The notes: generated from the sequence alone by a model not told the origin. Numbered from the stretch's first letter, positions 1-11,267 are shown. The stretch is DNA of 64,000 nucleotides from Aegilops tauschii subsp. strangulata (GCF_002575655.3 NC_053036.3:644326736-644390735), one strand, 5' to 3'. Numbers and translations are program-made.

Positions 1-120
1 TATCGATGCCTGTCGCGCGCACCGCCATCAGAGGTCCTCGCCACAGTCATTTCTTGCCAACCAGCCTGGCTCGATGAGCTCATTGCCACCTACAACAACA
101 ACCCCCAAGGCCTTTGCCTC

Positions 121-1453
121 CTAGAGCAATTGGCCATCAGGGCAGATCCCAAAGGACGATTTTTTTCTACAGCAAGGCATCCTAAAATTCAGAGATCGCA
201 TTTGGCTTGGGGGATCAACTGTATTAGAAGAACCCATCATTAGAGCGTTCCACAACAGTGCCTTGGGCAGTGACTCGGGGTTTCCAACAACGTACTCTAG
301 GATCCGTCGTCTTTTTGCTTGGCCTAACATGAAAAGTCACATATTACACTATGTCAAGTACTGATCTGTGTGGCAGCAGGCTAAGCCAGACATATACGCT
401 TCCCTAGGTTTGCTTATGCCTTTGCCAATACCAAGTGCAACCTGGGAGCTCATCACTATGGATTTCATAGGTGGCCTACCCCAGTCCGGATCTTTCAATT
501 ACTTGTGGGTCACTTTGGACAAGCACTCCAAGTTTGCTTACTTTTTGCGGCTAGCCCATCCTTACACATCACCCAAGGTAGCTCAGTTCTATATGAACCA
601 GATATCAAGATCCATGGACTTCCCCAAGCAATTGCGTCTCATCGAGACCCTGTTTTCACCAGTGACTTTTGGCAAGAGCTTTTCAAGTATGCATGTACAG
701 AACTTTGATTGAGCACAACCAACCATCCTCAAACAGACGGCCAGTCAAAGTGCGCCAACCAATGCATTGAGACGTTCCTGCGCTGTTTTACTCAAGCTTG
801 CCTGCGACGCTGAGCTTCTGGACTCCCCTTGCTCAATTCTGGTACAACTCCTCTCTGCACTCAGCCATTGGAATGAGCACGTTTAAAGCAATGTTTGGCT
901 ATGAGCCACGGCAATGGGGGCTTTCTTCAACTTCTGCTTGCTCTGTACCGTCGCTCAAGGCATGGCTCGAGGAGCGTGTCGTGATCCTGGATCTGATCCA
1001 ACAGCACCTCAACAGAGCACGGCAATGCATGAAGACCTAGGTAGACAAACACCGGTCAGAATGCACCTTGCCGTCGGAGATCAGGTGTACCTCAGACTGT
1101 GGCCGTATGTTCAGACATCCGTTACCCCTCGTGCCAACCATAAACTCTCGTTCAATTACTAGGAACCGTTCCCGATCATCCAATGCATTAATGAGGTGGC
1201 GTACAAGCTCCAACTGCCACCACATGTGACTGTGCATCCAGTCTTCCACGTATCGCAACTCCGGAAGGCCCTCCTCCCTGGTATGCCTCTTACATTTGAA
1301 CTTTCCATTTGCACCGATGAACTTTTGGTACCAATGAAGATCATCCAGTCGCGCTGGCGCAAGAAACGTGAGGCGATGATCGAGCAAGTCCAGGTCGAAT
1401 GGTCCGCTGGCGCAGCCGTAGGGCGCACCTGGGAGGACAATGCTGCCCTATAA
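121..1453 (+). pseudogene. Chromovirus integrase with chromodomain tail, frameshifted
   Basis: Near 260-395 the reading SALGSDSGFPTTYSRI...LFAWPNMK...WQQAKPD matches the HHCC zinc finger and linker of gypsy integrases. The core follows from about 430 (WELITMDFIGGLPQ, then VTLDKHSKFAYF). The acidic triad is not intact in one frame. From 1196 to 1453 a single frame gives HPVFHVSQLRKALLPG, then an aromatic-poor chromodomain-like segment ending in GRTWEDNAAL. Stops occur at the end of the zinc-finger segment (about 361) and after the core, and at least two frame changes are needed. It would have inserted element cDNA into the chromosome, with the chromodomain guiding target choice, but it cannot work now. 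Confidence 0.75.
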
Positions 1454-1495
1454 GATCGCTTCCCGAACGCTGAGGCTTGGGGACAAGCCTCATGC

Positions 1496-1506
1496 AAAGG
1501 AGGGGA
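1496..1506 (+). other. Polypurine tract of the chromovirus
   Basis: AAAGGAGGGGA stands immediately before TGTCAGCGCC. A purine run followed by TG is the expected plus-strand primer and 3' LTR start. The coding frame of the tail (AEAWGQAS) runs into it, as in other small chromoviruses. Confidence 0.55.
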
Positions 1507-1836
1507 TGTCAGCGCCACTGACGAGACGACCCCACCCGCAGACAAGGCACGGCCTAGAGCCGCGCATGCGAGCTCAACCGACGCTACAACGAGCCCGAGT
1601 GGGTGGCGGCCACTCTGCAGTCTGCACCCACACAAACTTAAGGCGCAGCTCACCAGAAGACAGGGTACCTAGTGGATCACGGAACCCCGGCGGCGACGGC
1701 TACTGTTATTCTGTCCCAATCCCCAATTCATGTATCTTTCCTTGTAATCGACATTGCCACTCAAATTCGAGTTCTAGAGTGATAGATGGACCGCATACAC
1801 CATCTCCCTCCTTACATCTCCTCTGGTAGAAGTTCA
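1507..1836 (+). repeat. Putative 3' LTR of the chromovirus
   Basis: The LTR is proposed to begin at TGTCAGCGCC right after the purine tract. The end is a guess (a CA at about 1836 in AGAAGTTCA); the 5' LTR is outside the window, so no pairwise comparison is possible. Confidence 0.35.
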
Positions 1837-2250
1837 ATCCGGGAACGTGCGAGAGCATGGTGAAACCGACGGGCACGCTGCCGCCCTCGAATGGGTCCGC
1901 TGGCATGGGTGCACATCGTGCCATCTCCAGCAGGATGTTTTTTCTAACAACTATCTCCACCAGGATGTACTCGGACAAAATAACCTTTTTTTTTTAAGGA
2001 TGTACTCTCACAAAATAACCGATCAGAGAAGATTAGGGATCAGAGGGGGTTTGCCCATATGCCCGGCGAAGTGCTGACGGCTGGTTTTCGATCGATCGAT
2101 CCGCATGGGAAAGGGCTTGACGAAGAAGCGTCAGATTTAATATGAATCAATCAGTTAAAAAATCAGAATCAATCAATCACGATTTCTGGGTAGTTTTTTT
2201 TTTAAACGCCCCGTCTAGATCCGCCTCCGATTAGGATTCCCGATCGATTC
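1837..2250. other. Intergenic, upstream of DUF3615 copy 1
   Basis: No gene is seen. Near-repeats of a CAGGATGTACTC-like motif followed by ACAAAATAACC occur near 1960-2020. The segment probably holds LTR remnants and the distal promoter of the downstream gene. Confidence 0.4.
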
Positions 2251-2265
2251 CGTGTACGTATTGGC

Positions 2266-2290
2266 TTCTCTCTCTCTCTCTCTCTCTTTC
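2266..2290 (+). repeat. (CT)n microsatellite in the presumed 5' leader
   Basis: A run of about eleven CT units lies roughly 190 bases before the chosen start codon of DUF3615 copy 1. Pyrimidine microsatellites are common in grass 5' leaders. A possible TATA-like TATATATA lies just downstream at about 2318-2325. Confidence 0.6.
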
Positions 2291-2481
2291 TTCCGGCCTA
2301 CAATTAGATCAAGTATCTATATATACAGAAGATCCAATCGGTGGGCTAGCTATCGATCTATCAGACCGCGACCGACGACGCAGACGACGAAAGGAAGGCA
2401 GCACGCACAGCAGGAGGATCCATCCATCGACTCCATGGGAGCCTGGTTCTCTTCCCCTCGGCAGATGCTGCTGTGGATTGG

Positions 2482-3446
2482 ATGGCGCGGCGTATGATCC
2501 CAAGGGTTTTACCTCCATTTGATCTCCCCCCTCTTGATGCGCGTCACCCTTGCACACCAGAGTACGTATGTACGCGACCCAAATCTCATGAAAACTTTAA
2601 TACCTTCTTGTTTCTTCTTATTTCCAAGACAAGACATTTGTTCCATCCATTATGATTATATTGAATCCCTGTTTTTTTATTATTAATTGTTTCCTTTGAC
2701 AGCAGAGAGTTCGACAACTTTCACACTTGCCGTCTCGGTCTCGCCCTCCATGCCCTCAAACATTACAACTCCAAGCACCCGGTACGTACAATACTACTCC
2801 AACCCATCCGCAGGCTACCACTAGTCTTCTCTCCATCTCGATCCATTCTTGCATATACATGCACTACCGCTTTAATTAGTACTCCATGTCTTATATCTAT
2901 ATATGCATGCAGGATGCCGAGTTCTGGTCTCCTGACCAGCCCAAGGTTGCCAGCACTGGTTTCAGGGACGATATCTGGTACCACCTCAACTTCTTTGCCC
3001 GCCGCAAGGAAGACGATGACGATGAGGAGAGGTTCTTTGCTGAGCTACGTTTCATCCAGTGTCCACGCAGACTCATCATCAAATCATGCACTATCCTAAG
3101 TAGGTTCTACTATCGCTCACGCAGTCACGCTACGCAACTTGGTCCATTCCTAGCTTATTCTCTGCCCCTTGTGTCTCTCACTACAGAAGAGCCGTTGTGC
3201 CGCTTCAAAAGCAGCTGTGCGCTTTGTCCGGATGAATCCAAGATTTTGCACCCAAACCACGTACAACTTGGGTGTGGGAAGAAGGAGCATGAAGAGGAAC
3301 TATACCATGAGAAGCATCGATGGGACTGGGACCCACGTAGAAAGGATTACTTCAGGAGGGAGATGCTTGAGGAGCCCTTCCAGTTAGACAGATGTCCTAA
3401 CTTCGGTCGGGAAAAGAGAGGGCCACGAAGAGGAACTCTAACGTGA
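2482..3446 (+). CDS. DUF3615 domain protein, copy 1 (four exons)
   Basis: Proposed exons are 2482-2561, 2706-2781, 2913-3099 and 3187-3446. All junctions are GT-AG and phases 2, 0 and 1 join in frame to about 200 residues. The protein shows the grass DUF3615 pattern: LKHYNSKHP in exon 2; EFWSPDQP, GFRDDIWYHLNFFAR, an acidic run and FFAELRF in exon 3; then CALCPDESKILHP and GCG in exon 4, a cysteine/histidine cluster typical of the family. The function of DUF3615 is unknown. The start is uncertain. Copy 2 starts with MGSWFSSP, and the same start (MGAWFSSP) exists here at 2435 but runs into a stop at about 2495-2497 in another frame. A frameshift near 2455-2460 seems to have uncoupled it, and the open frame now begins at ATG 2482. 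It may be expressed from 2482 or be a young pseudogene. Confidence 0.7.
2701..2706 (+). promoter_or_regulatory. Tandem NAGNAG splice acceptor, intron 1 of copy 1
   Basis: The intron ends GACAGCAG|AGAGTTC. Acceptors after the first or second AG both keep the frame and differ by one residue (D-R-E or E-E before F). Copy 2 has only a single usable AG at the matching place. Confidence 0.45.
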
Positions 3447-3569
3447 GAGGTGTAAATATAGCTGGGATAGCCGTATGCAGACTGAATTGTTAGGAGATGC
3501 CCTCGTTTAGGAAGAGATATATACGCTCCTTGCTAGGAGGAGACTTCCTTGACGTAGTCTGAATCGATC
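3447..3569 (+). other. 3' flank of DUF3615 copy 1
   Basis: Short trailer between the stop codon and the Mutator-type element. The last nine bases (3561-3569, GAATCGATC) are the left target-site duplication, so the element landed about 120 bases past the stop, probably in the 3'UTR or just beyond. Confidence 0.5.
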
Positions 3570-4802
3570 GAGTGTTTGACAAAAAAAACTACCACATTTG
3601 GGGTTCGCGTCCCACAGGATTACCACTTTAAAAAATGTGACTGGTAACTAACAAAAAATGGGAATCTCGTGACTAAAAACTACCACTTTCAGAAAATGGC
3701 TGGCTTAGACGATTTAAACGCGTTTATGACATGCGGGGCCCGTCTATCAGGGCTGACGTGGCGGAAAAGTCGACTCCATTTATTTTTTACCATTATAAGT
3801 TGACCATTATGATAGGTGGGGACTACACGTCAACATCACCTTCTTCTTCCTCCTCATCTCTCTCTCTCTTTGGAATTTTAGCGAACACCTCATGTGCACC
3901 TCTGCCGTGGGGGAAGACCTGCCGGACCTCCCTCTCTCCACCGACGAGCTCCTCAGCCCCGCCGCGCCTTGCCACCTCTCCTTTTCCCTTCCTCCCTGCC
4001 TTCACTTCTTACGCGGTGAGCTCGCCCTGCCTTGCCTCTGCTCCGTCCACCGCCTGCCATGGCGGGCCCAACCGCCTCCTCCCTGCCTCGCCCTGCGGTC
4101 CTCCTGCATCTCCTCCGTGACCCCGGCCTAACGCCAGGGCCGAGCTGCTTGCCTTCCTTGCCATCCGCCACCATCGCCTCCCTCCTGCCGCTGATGTGTT
4201 GCTGGCCCTCACTGTCGAGTGCATCGTCGGTGGCCTCCTCCTTGTCCCGTGCTCCATCCAGCTCCGCCGCCTCCCACCGTCCTCCTGCCTGCGCCGCCCC
4301 ATGGCTCTCCTGAGGCCATCACCGACCACCACCCCGCGAAGCTCGGCCTCTGGACTACCACCACTAACACAAGCACGTGAGTAACGACACCGGCGACTCG
4401 GCGGCGGCCCGGTCGCGCGCCAGGCGGCAGCAACTCGTCGATGTGCTGCGGTCCAAAGAGCTACCACCGGTGTGCTGCTATACTGTTGGTAAGGTGTTTG
4501 TCGAAATGCCAAAGAGAGAGGAGGAAGAAGGTGATGCTGACGTGTGGGGTCCACCTGTCATAACGGTCAATTTAGCGGTCCGAAATAACAGAGTTGACTT
4601 TCCCGCCACGTCAGCCTTGATAGACAGGCTTTGCATGTCACAAACGCGTTTAAATCGTCTAACCTGGCCATTTTCTGAAAGTGGTAGATTTTAGTCACGA
4701 GATTCCAATTTTTTGGTAGTTTTCGGCCACTTTTAAAAAAGTGGTAGTTCTGTCTTCTGTGGGACGGAAGCCTCAAATGTGGTAGTTTTTTGTCAAACAC
4801 TC
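3570..4802. mobile_element. Non-autonomous Mutator-type element with long TIRs
   Basis: The 1,233-bp element is flanked by perfect 9-bp duplications GAATCGATC (3561-3569 and 4803-4811). It starts GAGTGTTTGACAAAAAA and ends with the inverse. The terminal inverted repeats run about 320 bp inward (to about 3890 on the left, from about 4484 on the right) with moderate divergence. A 9-bp TSD plus long TIRs is diagnostic of Mutator-like elements. The interior (about 3890-4484) is GC-rich and unlike the TIRs, which fits a Pack-MULE carrying captured host DNA, but I cannot name the source. No transposase is encoded. Confidence 0.9.
3890..4484 (+). other. GC-rich, possibly captured interior of the Mutator-type element
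   Basis: High GC with open frames on both strands. A plus frame from 3892 reads MCTSAVGEDLPDLPLSTDELL before becoming proline/serine-rich. Without homology support I cannot say which frame, if any, comes from a gene. Base composition jumps sharply relative to the AT-rich TIRs. Confidence 0.4.
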
Positions 4803-4811
4803 GAATCGATC

Positions 4812-5490
4812 ATTGTGTTCTCCACGTCTCCAATCCGTATTTAATGTTGGTAAAAAAAATATGTACATACGACTGGTACTTATGAGAAAAAATTAAATTG
4901 GTGACAATTGTTATTTTCTTTATATGAAATTGGTGATAATTGTGATGCAGAGACGTTTGATGGTGCTCATGAGTAAAGTATGGTACCCTCTGCCCAGTTA
5001 TATCTGGAATATTTATATGACAAGTCATGTCTAGATGTATTTCTACTTTCATTACTGCTATAACTTGATAACTTGTAAGTCTTCCCGTGGGAAATATTTC
5101 TGCTTTAATTGTTAAGCAGCCTAATTTTGTGTGCGAAGTGTCTGAATGTTTTGTTAATATATGCGATGTTACTGTCTCTAGAATGATGTTTGCCTTCATT
5201 GTAACAACTTAATCACATGGATTATGGTCTTCTGGGAACTCGAACTGCAGCATAACGCTCTGTTTTCATTTCGCCTTGCTTAAAATCTGTGCCCAGTCGG
5301 CAGAAATATGATGCGAACTCAATTTTCATCGGTGACATGGCATCAGTTGTACACAGTGCAGGCATGTCAACTTGCTCACGAACTGATCTAGCCTCCTTTT
5401 CTAGAATATAAAACGGGGGGTGGGAGGATTATGGAACATGAATATATTATTTATATTACTCAAAATGACCGTAATGCCAAAAGATTTATC
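4812..5490. other. AT-rich intergenic sequence
   Basis: No gene, TIR or LTR signature recognised. Codon-like structure is absent in all frames. Confidence 0.4.
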
Positions 5491-6470
5491 CAGTTTATAA
5501 GAAAAATGCGATTGAAAACCTGAACAAGCTGATCTCATTGATGAGGGAAACTAGGTCGAAAACCATACATGTTGACAACACCGAAAGTTGCCATTCCAAA
5601 CGGGATTCTTCACCGATTTTGTTCCCGTTTATTCCCACAAGATTCTTGGCCAATAAGGAACGGTTTGGCAGAGGGCTCGTCTTGAGCCCTTGGCCTCTTA
5701 TATGTACACCTCCAACCCTAGCCGCCGCCAAAAGCATCCATCATTTATCCACAAGCCGTCGAAATCCAATCGCATCTCCATTGCTACTTGAAGATCACCT
5801 CTATAGAGAGAAGAAGGGTCAAGTCAAGAGGAGGAAGAAGAGGCGCCAACACATGCACCAACCTTCGGGCTGGTGCTGCCACCATCTCCATCTCCACCGT
5901 CGTCACCCCCACCATCACCAACGGCGCCGCCATGCTCCTCTCCTCCATCGCCTCCATGCCTGCATGTAACATGTCTGTCCCCGCTTTTATGTTTGAATAG
6001 TTGTACTTGTTGATGATTTGGATGAACCTTTGCATCATTAGCAATTGATGATTAAATAAGTGATTCGGTCATTTCCTTTACATATATTGCGTTGATTGTC
6101 TCATGTTGTTCTGAACAGCGCTCACGCGGCATTAGCTTCTCGTGGACTTTAGGTAATTAGTATTGGTGTGAAGGCTGGTTGACGTGGTAGGTTTGTGACA
6201 GGGCCTAACTCCCCTAGTCCTTGATTATTCTAATAGGGAGTACCGGAGAACCCTAGCACTTAATGTCGTGTTCGCGGGGAAACACTTAATCATAGTTGTG
6301 GTAACTGGAGTGGGGACATGCAGTGGTGACACGAGTGTACGTGGTAACCGGAGTGGGGACAATTACTTTATTGGCTCCACCCACGCAAGATCATATCAAG
6401 TAGAATTAGTGATATGAATGTAGAGCTATACCTTAGCATGTGTTGTCAGCATCACACTTGTGGTGATAAC
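5491..6470 (+). repeat. Unclassified repeat-like segment
   Basis: Contains a GC/CA-rich short stretch (about 5850-5970) followed by AT-rich sequence. Motifs such as CCTAGCACTTAATGTCGTG and two near-copies of GTGGTAACYGGAGTGGGGACA (about 6298 and 6340) suggest a moderately repetitive element. No complete ORF of convincing quality is present. I could not find terminal repeats. Confidence 0.3.
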
Positions 6471-6839
6471 TTCAAATTAGTCCAATTTCACAACACACCC
6501 ACGTTTTCTTTAGTTTGTAGGTGAAACACACCCATTTTGCCCAATTCCGCAACAAGTGGGATAATTGTGTGGGGCCCGCGGGCGGCCCGCTTGCTCTCAC
6601 CAGCCCCCTCCCCCTTCCCCTCGCTTGTGGGCTCAACCCAACTCCTTTCTTTTTCTCCACCCCTGCACATCTATGGGAGGGCATTTCCTATTTAGCGCTT
6701 CAGATGCCCCGTTACTAGTGAAGTGTCAAAAACGCTTGTATATTCAGCAAAAAACAACTCGTGGAGTGAATCGATCCAGCGACGTCATGTATCATCGTAA
6801 GCTGCAATAACCACAGCGCCACCAAACAGGAAGTTGTTA

Positions 6840-7345
6840 CTTGAATCTTTTTCCTTCTTTTCTTCTTCCTTTTTCCATTTTTTTATTTTTCTGCTTTGAT
6901 AAACTAATTTTATAATTCGTAAACTTTTTCTTCAAAATCGATGAACATTTTTTACAAAATTGGTGTTTTTTAAATTCGATGAACATTTTCTGAAATCGAT
7001 TAGCTTTTTTCAAATTCAATGAATTTTTTAAAATCCAATGAAGTGTCGGCAAAAATTTGGTGAACTATTTTTCAAAATCCATGAACTTTTCTCAAATTTG
7101 ATGAGCTTCCATGAACTTGTTTTAAATTCAATGAAATTTTGTTCAAAATCAACGAATTTTATTCAAATTAAATGAACTTTTTCAAAATTGTCGATTCGTT
7201 TTCAAATTCAATTAATTTTTTAATTTATGAACTTTTTTTCAAATTTGATAACTTTTAAAATATTTATGTCTTATTTTTGAAATTCAGGAACTATTTTCAA
7301 ATTGACAAACTTTTTCATATCTATTTTTTGAAAAGTTAATTCTCA
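6840..7345. repeat. Degenerate tandem repeats built on a GATGAAC motif
   Basis: A motif resembling TTCAAATTCGATGAACTTTT recurs irregularly every 20-35 bases in an AT-rich field. The same style recurs as a different motif at 7660-8230. It probably belongs to subterminal or internal filler of a DNA transposon; no transposase is seen. Confidence 0.5.
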
Positions 7346-7620
7346 AATGGTTGACCGATCATCAATTTTTTTAGGCAAGACCGATCAACAACTGACTTTG
7401 CAACACCTGACGGATCAACATTTTTTATAGGGTTGCAATCGAGCAAAGCAACAAACGAGCGAACGCATTTGTTGGACCAGCCCAAGTGGGGGTTCTGTCA
7501 GAGCGCCACCGAACTGGCGCTAGAAGCGCAAATTAGGAGGGGCATCCAACTTCCTACTCACAGAAGGGGCGAACGAGATGGGCCGGCCCATGCACGTGGG
7601 AGGCCATAACCTCTTTTTCT
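7346..7620. other. Spacer between two AT-rich repeat fields
   Basis: Moderately GC-rich, with short stretches such as GGGCCGGCCCAT (about 7580). Similar spacers separate AT-rich fields at 56.9-57.9 kb, hinting at a common element type. No ORF. Confidence 0.3.
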
Positions 7621-7659
7621 TTTTCTTTTTAGTTTTATGTTTTATTTTTCTAATTTGGT

Positions 7660-8230
7660 TTATACTTTAAAACATTCTAAAATATTGAACGAGTAACATT
7701 CTAAAATATTTTTGCAATATGTTGAACAAGTATTAGAAGAATATTGAACGAGTATTTAAAATATATTGAACAAATATTTGAAAATGTTGAATAGGTATTA
7801 AAAAATAATAAACAAACGTTTGGATAATGTTGAACAAGCATTTGGATAATTTTGAACGTGTATACAAAAAGTGTTGAGCACTTATTGAAAAAGTGATGAA
7901 TTTTTAATCATGTATGTAAAAATGTTAATCAAGCATTTGAAGAAAATGTTGAACAGGTATCTGAAAAATGTTAATCAACCATTTGGGAATAATTAAATAT
8001 GTACAGAAAAAATGTTGACCGTGTATTAAAAAAATATGAAAAAAATGATCATGTATATAGAAATGTGAATCGAGCATTTAAAAAAATGTTGAGCAGGTGC
8101 TTGAAAAATGTTAATCAAGTGTTCAAAAAATATTAAATGTGTATAGAAAAAATGTTGACCATGTATTCAATTATTGTTAATCTTTTCATTTAAAACTATT
8201 AATACATTTCTGAAAATGTTAGAAATCTAT
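7660..8230. repeat. Degenerate tandem repeats built on an AATGTTGAACAAGTATT motif
   Basis: Irregular repeats of TGTTGAAC/TGTTAATC followed by a seven-to-ten base AT spacer occur about twenty times. Downstream to about 8470 the sequence is A-rich with low complexity. No coding content. Confidence 0.5.
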
Positions 8231-8470
8231 ACAAGGAGAATGAAAAAACCAATAAAAACAATGAAAGACACAAAAGTAAAACAAAAACAAAAACAAAATA
8301 GAGAATGTATAATAAAACCCAACAAAAAAAGAAAAGATAAAAGAAAAAATAGAGAAACCCGAATAAAAATGAAAAAATAAGAAACCCAGTAAAAACAAGG
8401 AAAGAAATGAAGAAAACCCACTTTCCAAAATTCAGTATAACTTCTATTTGAAAACAGAGAAAAACAAAGA

Positions 8471-9249
8471 TAAAAGGTGAAAAAAGGAAACTAAACAGTG
8501 GAACACCTGCGTGTCACCTCAAGTAGGACGCACCATACATTTCATCGATAACGACGCTAGCACAGTTAGTCAGTTACCCAGCAGACCCGGGATTGTATCC
8601 CACCCCCCTCCCCGCAGCGCTCCTTTTTTGTATTTTTTTCTTGTTTTAACTTCGCTCTAATGGGCTGGCTCGTCACTGCACACTCTCAACGCGAGAGTAG
8701 CTACTGTCTCGCTTAATGTGAGACCTCGTGAATTAGGAGGATCCTATAGCCATTTTGAAACATTTTGTTGCGTGAATGATGTTTAACTCCCTCGTCGGTC
8801 AAAAGTTTTGGGGGTTCATATGCACTGTGCGCAACCCCTAAAACCTTTCCTTATGAAGAAGTGGATGGTGTTTGACCATCAGATCCTTTTGTAGTCAAGG
8901 CATTCTTCTTATGTTGAGCATGAGTCTTCATTGCATTTTTCGACCTTTTATATGTACCCTCTATCTCTATAGATTTTGCACGACGCTGCGGTTTCTTGCT
9001 GTCAAGGGATCTACATAATGATTTCCTGTAGGCGATCCAAGGAATAGCACTGGTACGCGTCGGTGCTATACAAACGGTTTTTAACTTCTCTTCGCGGCGG
9101 CATTTGGAACCGTCGCCAAGTGGGTGTGGGGGATAGGAGGGTCCTTCCCACACAACCCAGAAACCGTCACGGATAGGCCCTCTGGCACACAGGCTGGGGC
9201 AAAATGAGCTCGTGTGCGATCGGGCGAGGCATCGAAACCCAATCGTTTC
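8471..9249. other. Mixed non-coding sequence
   Basis: No credible gene. An inexact tRNA-like stretch (GCTAGCACAGTTAGTCAG, then GGGATTGTATCCC) lies at about 8548-8610. From 8760 onward the style (AACGGTTTTTAAC, CACACGG motifs) matches the TE-like block that follows. Confidence 0.3.
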
Positions 9250-9499
9250 CGTTCGTATGTATATCCCATACGGTGAATCCCAGAAAAACATTTTCGTTCT
9301 TATGTATATCACACACGGTCAATCCAAGGAATACATTTCCGTTCTTATATACATCTCACACAGTCAATCCAGGGAAAACGTTTTCGTTCGTATGTATATC
9401 ACACACAGTCAATCCAAGGAATACGTTTCCGTTCTTATGTACATCCCACACAGTCAATCCAGGAAAAACGTTTCCGTTTGTTTGTATATCCCACACAGT
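9250..9499. repeat. 45-bp tandem repeat array with alternating subtypes
   Basis: Five full 45-bp units start at 9250, 9295, 9340, 9385 and 9430, with a partial sixth to 9499. Units begin CGTTYKTATGTAYATC and contain CACACAGTCAATCCA. Units 1, 3 and 5 carry an AGRRAAAAC-type segment while 2 and 4 carry AAGGAATAC, so the array also has a 90-bp higher-order period. Because 45 is divisible by three, several frames stay open; I do not think it is translated. Confidence 0.85.
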
Positions 9500-9877
9500 T
9501 TTATATATAGGCTCGTGTGTGAAAGGTGTAACTATCACACACGCTCTGTCTTGGTTAACTATTTGCTTTTATCAACTACATCACACACGATTTGATAAAG
9601 AAACTGTGTGGCATTGGGCTATCCATCACAAGCGCTTTTACTGTCAGAACCGTTTGCAAAGTTCCATGACCCATTTAGCAGGTTTATTAGTTTACAATTA
9701 AGAATTCTAGTATTGTGCAAATTCACATTTCATATCGAACAGCTGTTTGCCAATTTCATATCAGGCACATAACTACATTTTAACATCACAGTACGATAGC
9801 TACCTGAAAACAACACAGTACAACATATAGCTAGTTCAACTCAATAAGAACAACATTAGAAAAATATATACATTTCC

Positions 9878-10198
9878 CTAATCGAGATCATCTGGGCATG
9901 TCTTATCCACCTGTGCTTTCAGTTCAGTAAGAACCTGTTTTGCACTGTCCAACTGGGAAACGGCCTCCTCCTTCGCCAACACCATCTTAGCAAAGTCTGA
10001 TTTAAAAAATCTGAGCTCATTCTCCACCTTCCTCTTTTTATCCCGCATCTTCAAATATTCTTCAGCGTTGACAACACTTTCTCTAAGCCTACGTCTGTTC
10101 TCTTCCTCATACATGCTCCAGAGCTTTGCTAGGCACATCTTCAAAGACTGTGGCCACTTTTGATCAACCCACTCCAAGTAAGAACACTTCCGTTCATC
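9878..10198 (-). pseudogene. Last exon of a coiled-coil protein with a GRF-finger-like start
   Basis: A minus-strand exon begins after an AG at 10199-10200 (reading DERKCSYLEWVDQKWP) and stays open for 106 residues to a stop at 9878. The C-x3-L-E-W start resembles the end of GRF-type zinc fingers, and the rest is a highly charged coiled coil (RRRLRESVVNAEEYLKM, KRKVENELRFFKSDF). The gene in the MULE at 39.9 kb has the same order, finger then coiled coil. An earlier exon candidate is at 11208-11267, but I could not find the exon with the first finger cysteines, so the gene is probably incomplete. It is likely TE-borne rather than a host gene. Confidence 0.45.
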
Positions 10199-11207
10199 CT
10201 ATAATACTTAAAACTAGATCAGTAACAATTGTAGGGGAAATGGGTTTATAGCAACATAGAAAATCACCAATACTTATTTTGAAAAACTGAAGAAACATGT
10301 TAATTATGACATATCTTCTCAAAAAGATCAATGTGCAAATGAATTAATTGCTACTGAGACAACAACCAAATTCAGAAACATCGGAAGCTATGATTAAATA
10401 CAACAACGCTACAAGTTCTTACTCATGTACTATAAATAACAAATTGAACATTTTATGAGGAAGGTAAATATAACTGTAATAGCATGGCGACAGTGTTTGG
10501 ATGACAGCAAATTTATACTAACAGATGTGTACATGCACAAATTTAGTAACAGAGAACTAATAGCACTAAGGCCGTCCACTATGTATGCCAAAACCGGTGT
10601 AAAGACAATTGTTGGTACATCTCGCACCGGTGTCCTGCACTGGCGACCCGATGCAGCGGAAAAATATTAGGGACCTGGACTCCGGAGCACCTAGTTGCTC
10701 CGATGCCTACTTCCTTCATGCCATAAAGACTTAGTATTTTACTGCTGGCTGCTCGAATGTGTGGACCAAAGTTGGCTGCACAAAGTGCTGAAGCGGTGCC
10801 AAATAATTTTCTAATGGCACCGCTGATGAGATGGCAACATTTTTAAATACTAGATACAAACTGTGACACTGTCTTAGGATGCATTTGGTTGAAGGTGTGG
10901 TATGAATGGGTTGGGACCGTGACAGTGTCTGAATCACATCTAACAAATGATTTGTAACAACGAAAGAGGGCCCCCCTTCTCTGCACATGCTAGAAACTTC
11001 ATCCCACTGTCCACAGATTCAAACGCAACTAGCTTCACGCATGGAGATTGGTGGTGACAACGAGCAGACATATCTTCAGCCACCCCGCTCTATTCGTTGC
11101 AACTGATGGTCCTAGGGAGCTACAAGAGGAAGAAATGATTCAAATCGACCGCCGGGTTAAAATCCTTCATTCCAAGTCATAGCCCGAGAGAGAGAAGAGA
11201 GGCATAC
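10199..11207 (-). other. Putative intron or non-coding spacer
   Basis: Between the two minus-strand exon candidates. AT-rich on the left, mixed on the right. No conserved exon with CxxC found. Confidence 0.25.
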
Positions 11208-11267
11208 CCGGGTGGTGAAGGAGTCGGAGGAGGAGGAACCGCTGGAGAGGTCATTGAAGAAGACCAT
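11208..11267 (-). pseudogene. Candidate first exon of the coiled-coil gene
   Basis: On the minus strand an ATG at 11267 opens MVFFNDLSSGSSSSDSFTTR and is followed by a GTATGC donor in phase 0 at 11207. A serine-rich amino terminus is usual for TE-carried GRF-finger proteins of grasses. The link to the exon at 9878-10198 is by position only. Confidence 0.3.

Larger units (their letters stand above)
1..1836 (+). mobile_element. 3' part of a decayed Ty3/gypsy chromovirus
   Basis: The stretch carries, in order, an integrase zinc-finger region, the integrase core, the plant-gypsy signature HPVFHVSQLRK, a chromodomain-like tail ending in TWED, a purine-rich tract and an LTR-like start. Only the 3' portion is in the window; the 5' part lies to the left. 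The coding part is spread over several frames with internal stops, so the copy is dead. The C-terminal chromodomain places it among the chromoviruses (Tekay/Reina-type by the HPVFHVSQL motif). The right boundary is approximate because no terminal CA or target duplication could be fixed. Confidence 0.75.

Noticed and set aside
8548..8610. tRNA gene
   Set aside because: Only a weak A-box-like and damaged B-box-like string; no cloverleaf stem pairs.
9250..9499. CRISPR-like array
   Set aside because: Units are contiguous 45-bp repeats without unique spacers, in a plant genome.
9204..9701. 165-residue repetitive protein
   Set aside because: The frame is an effect of the 45-bp repeat period; several frames on both strands stay open across the same array.
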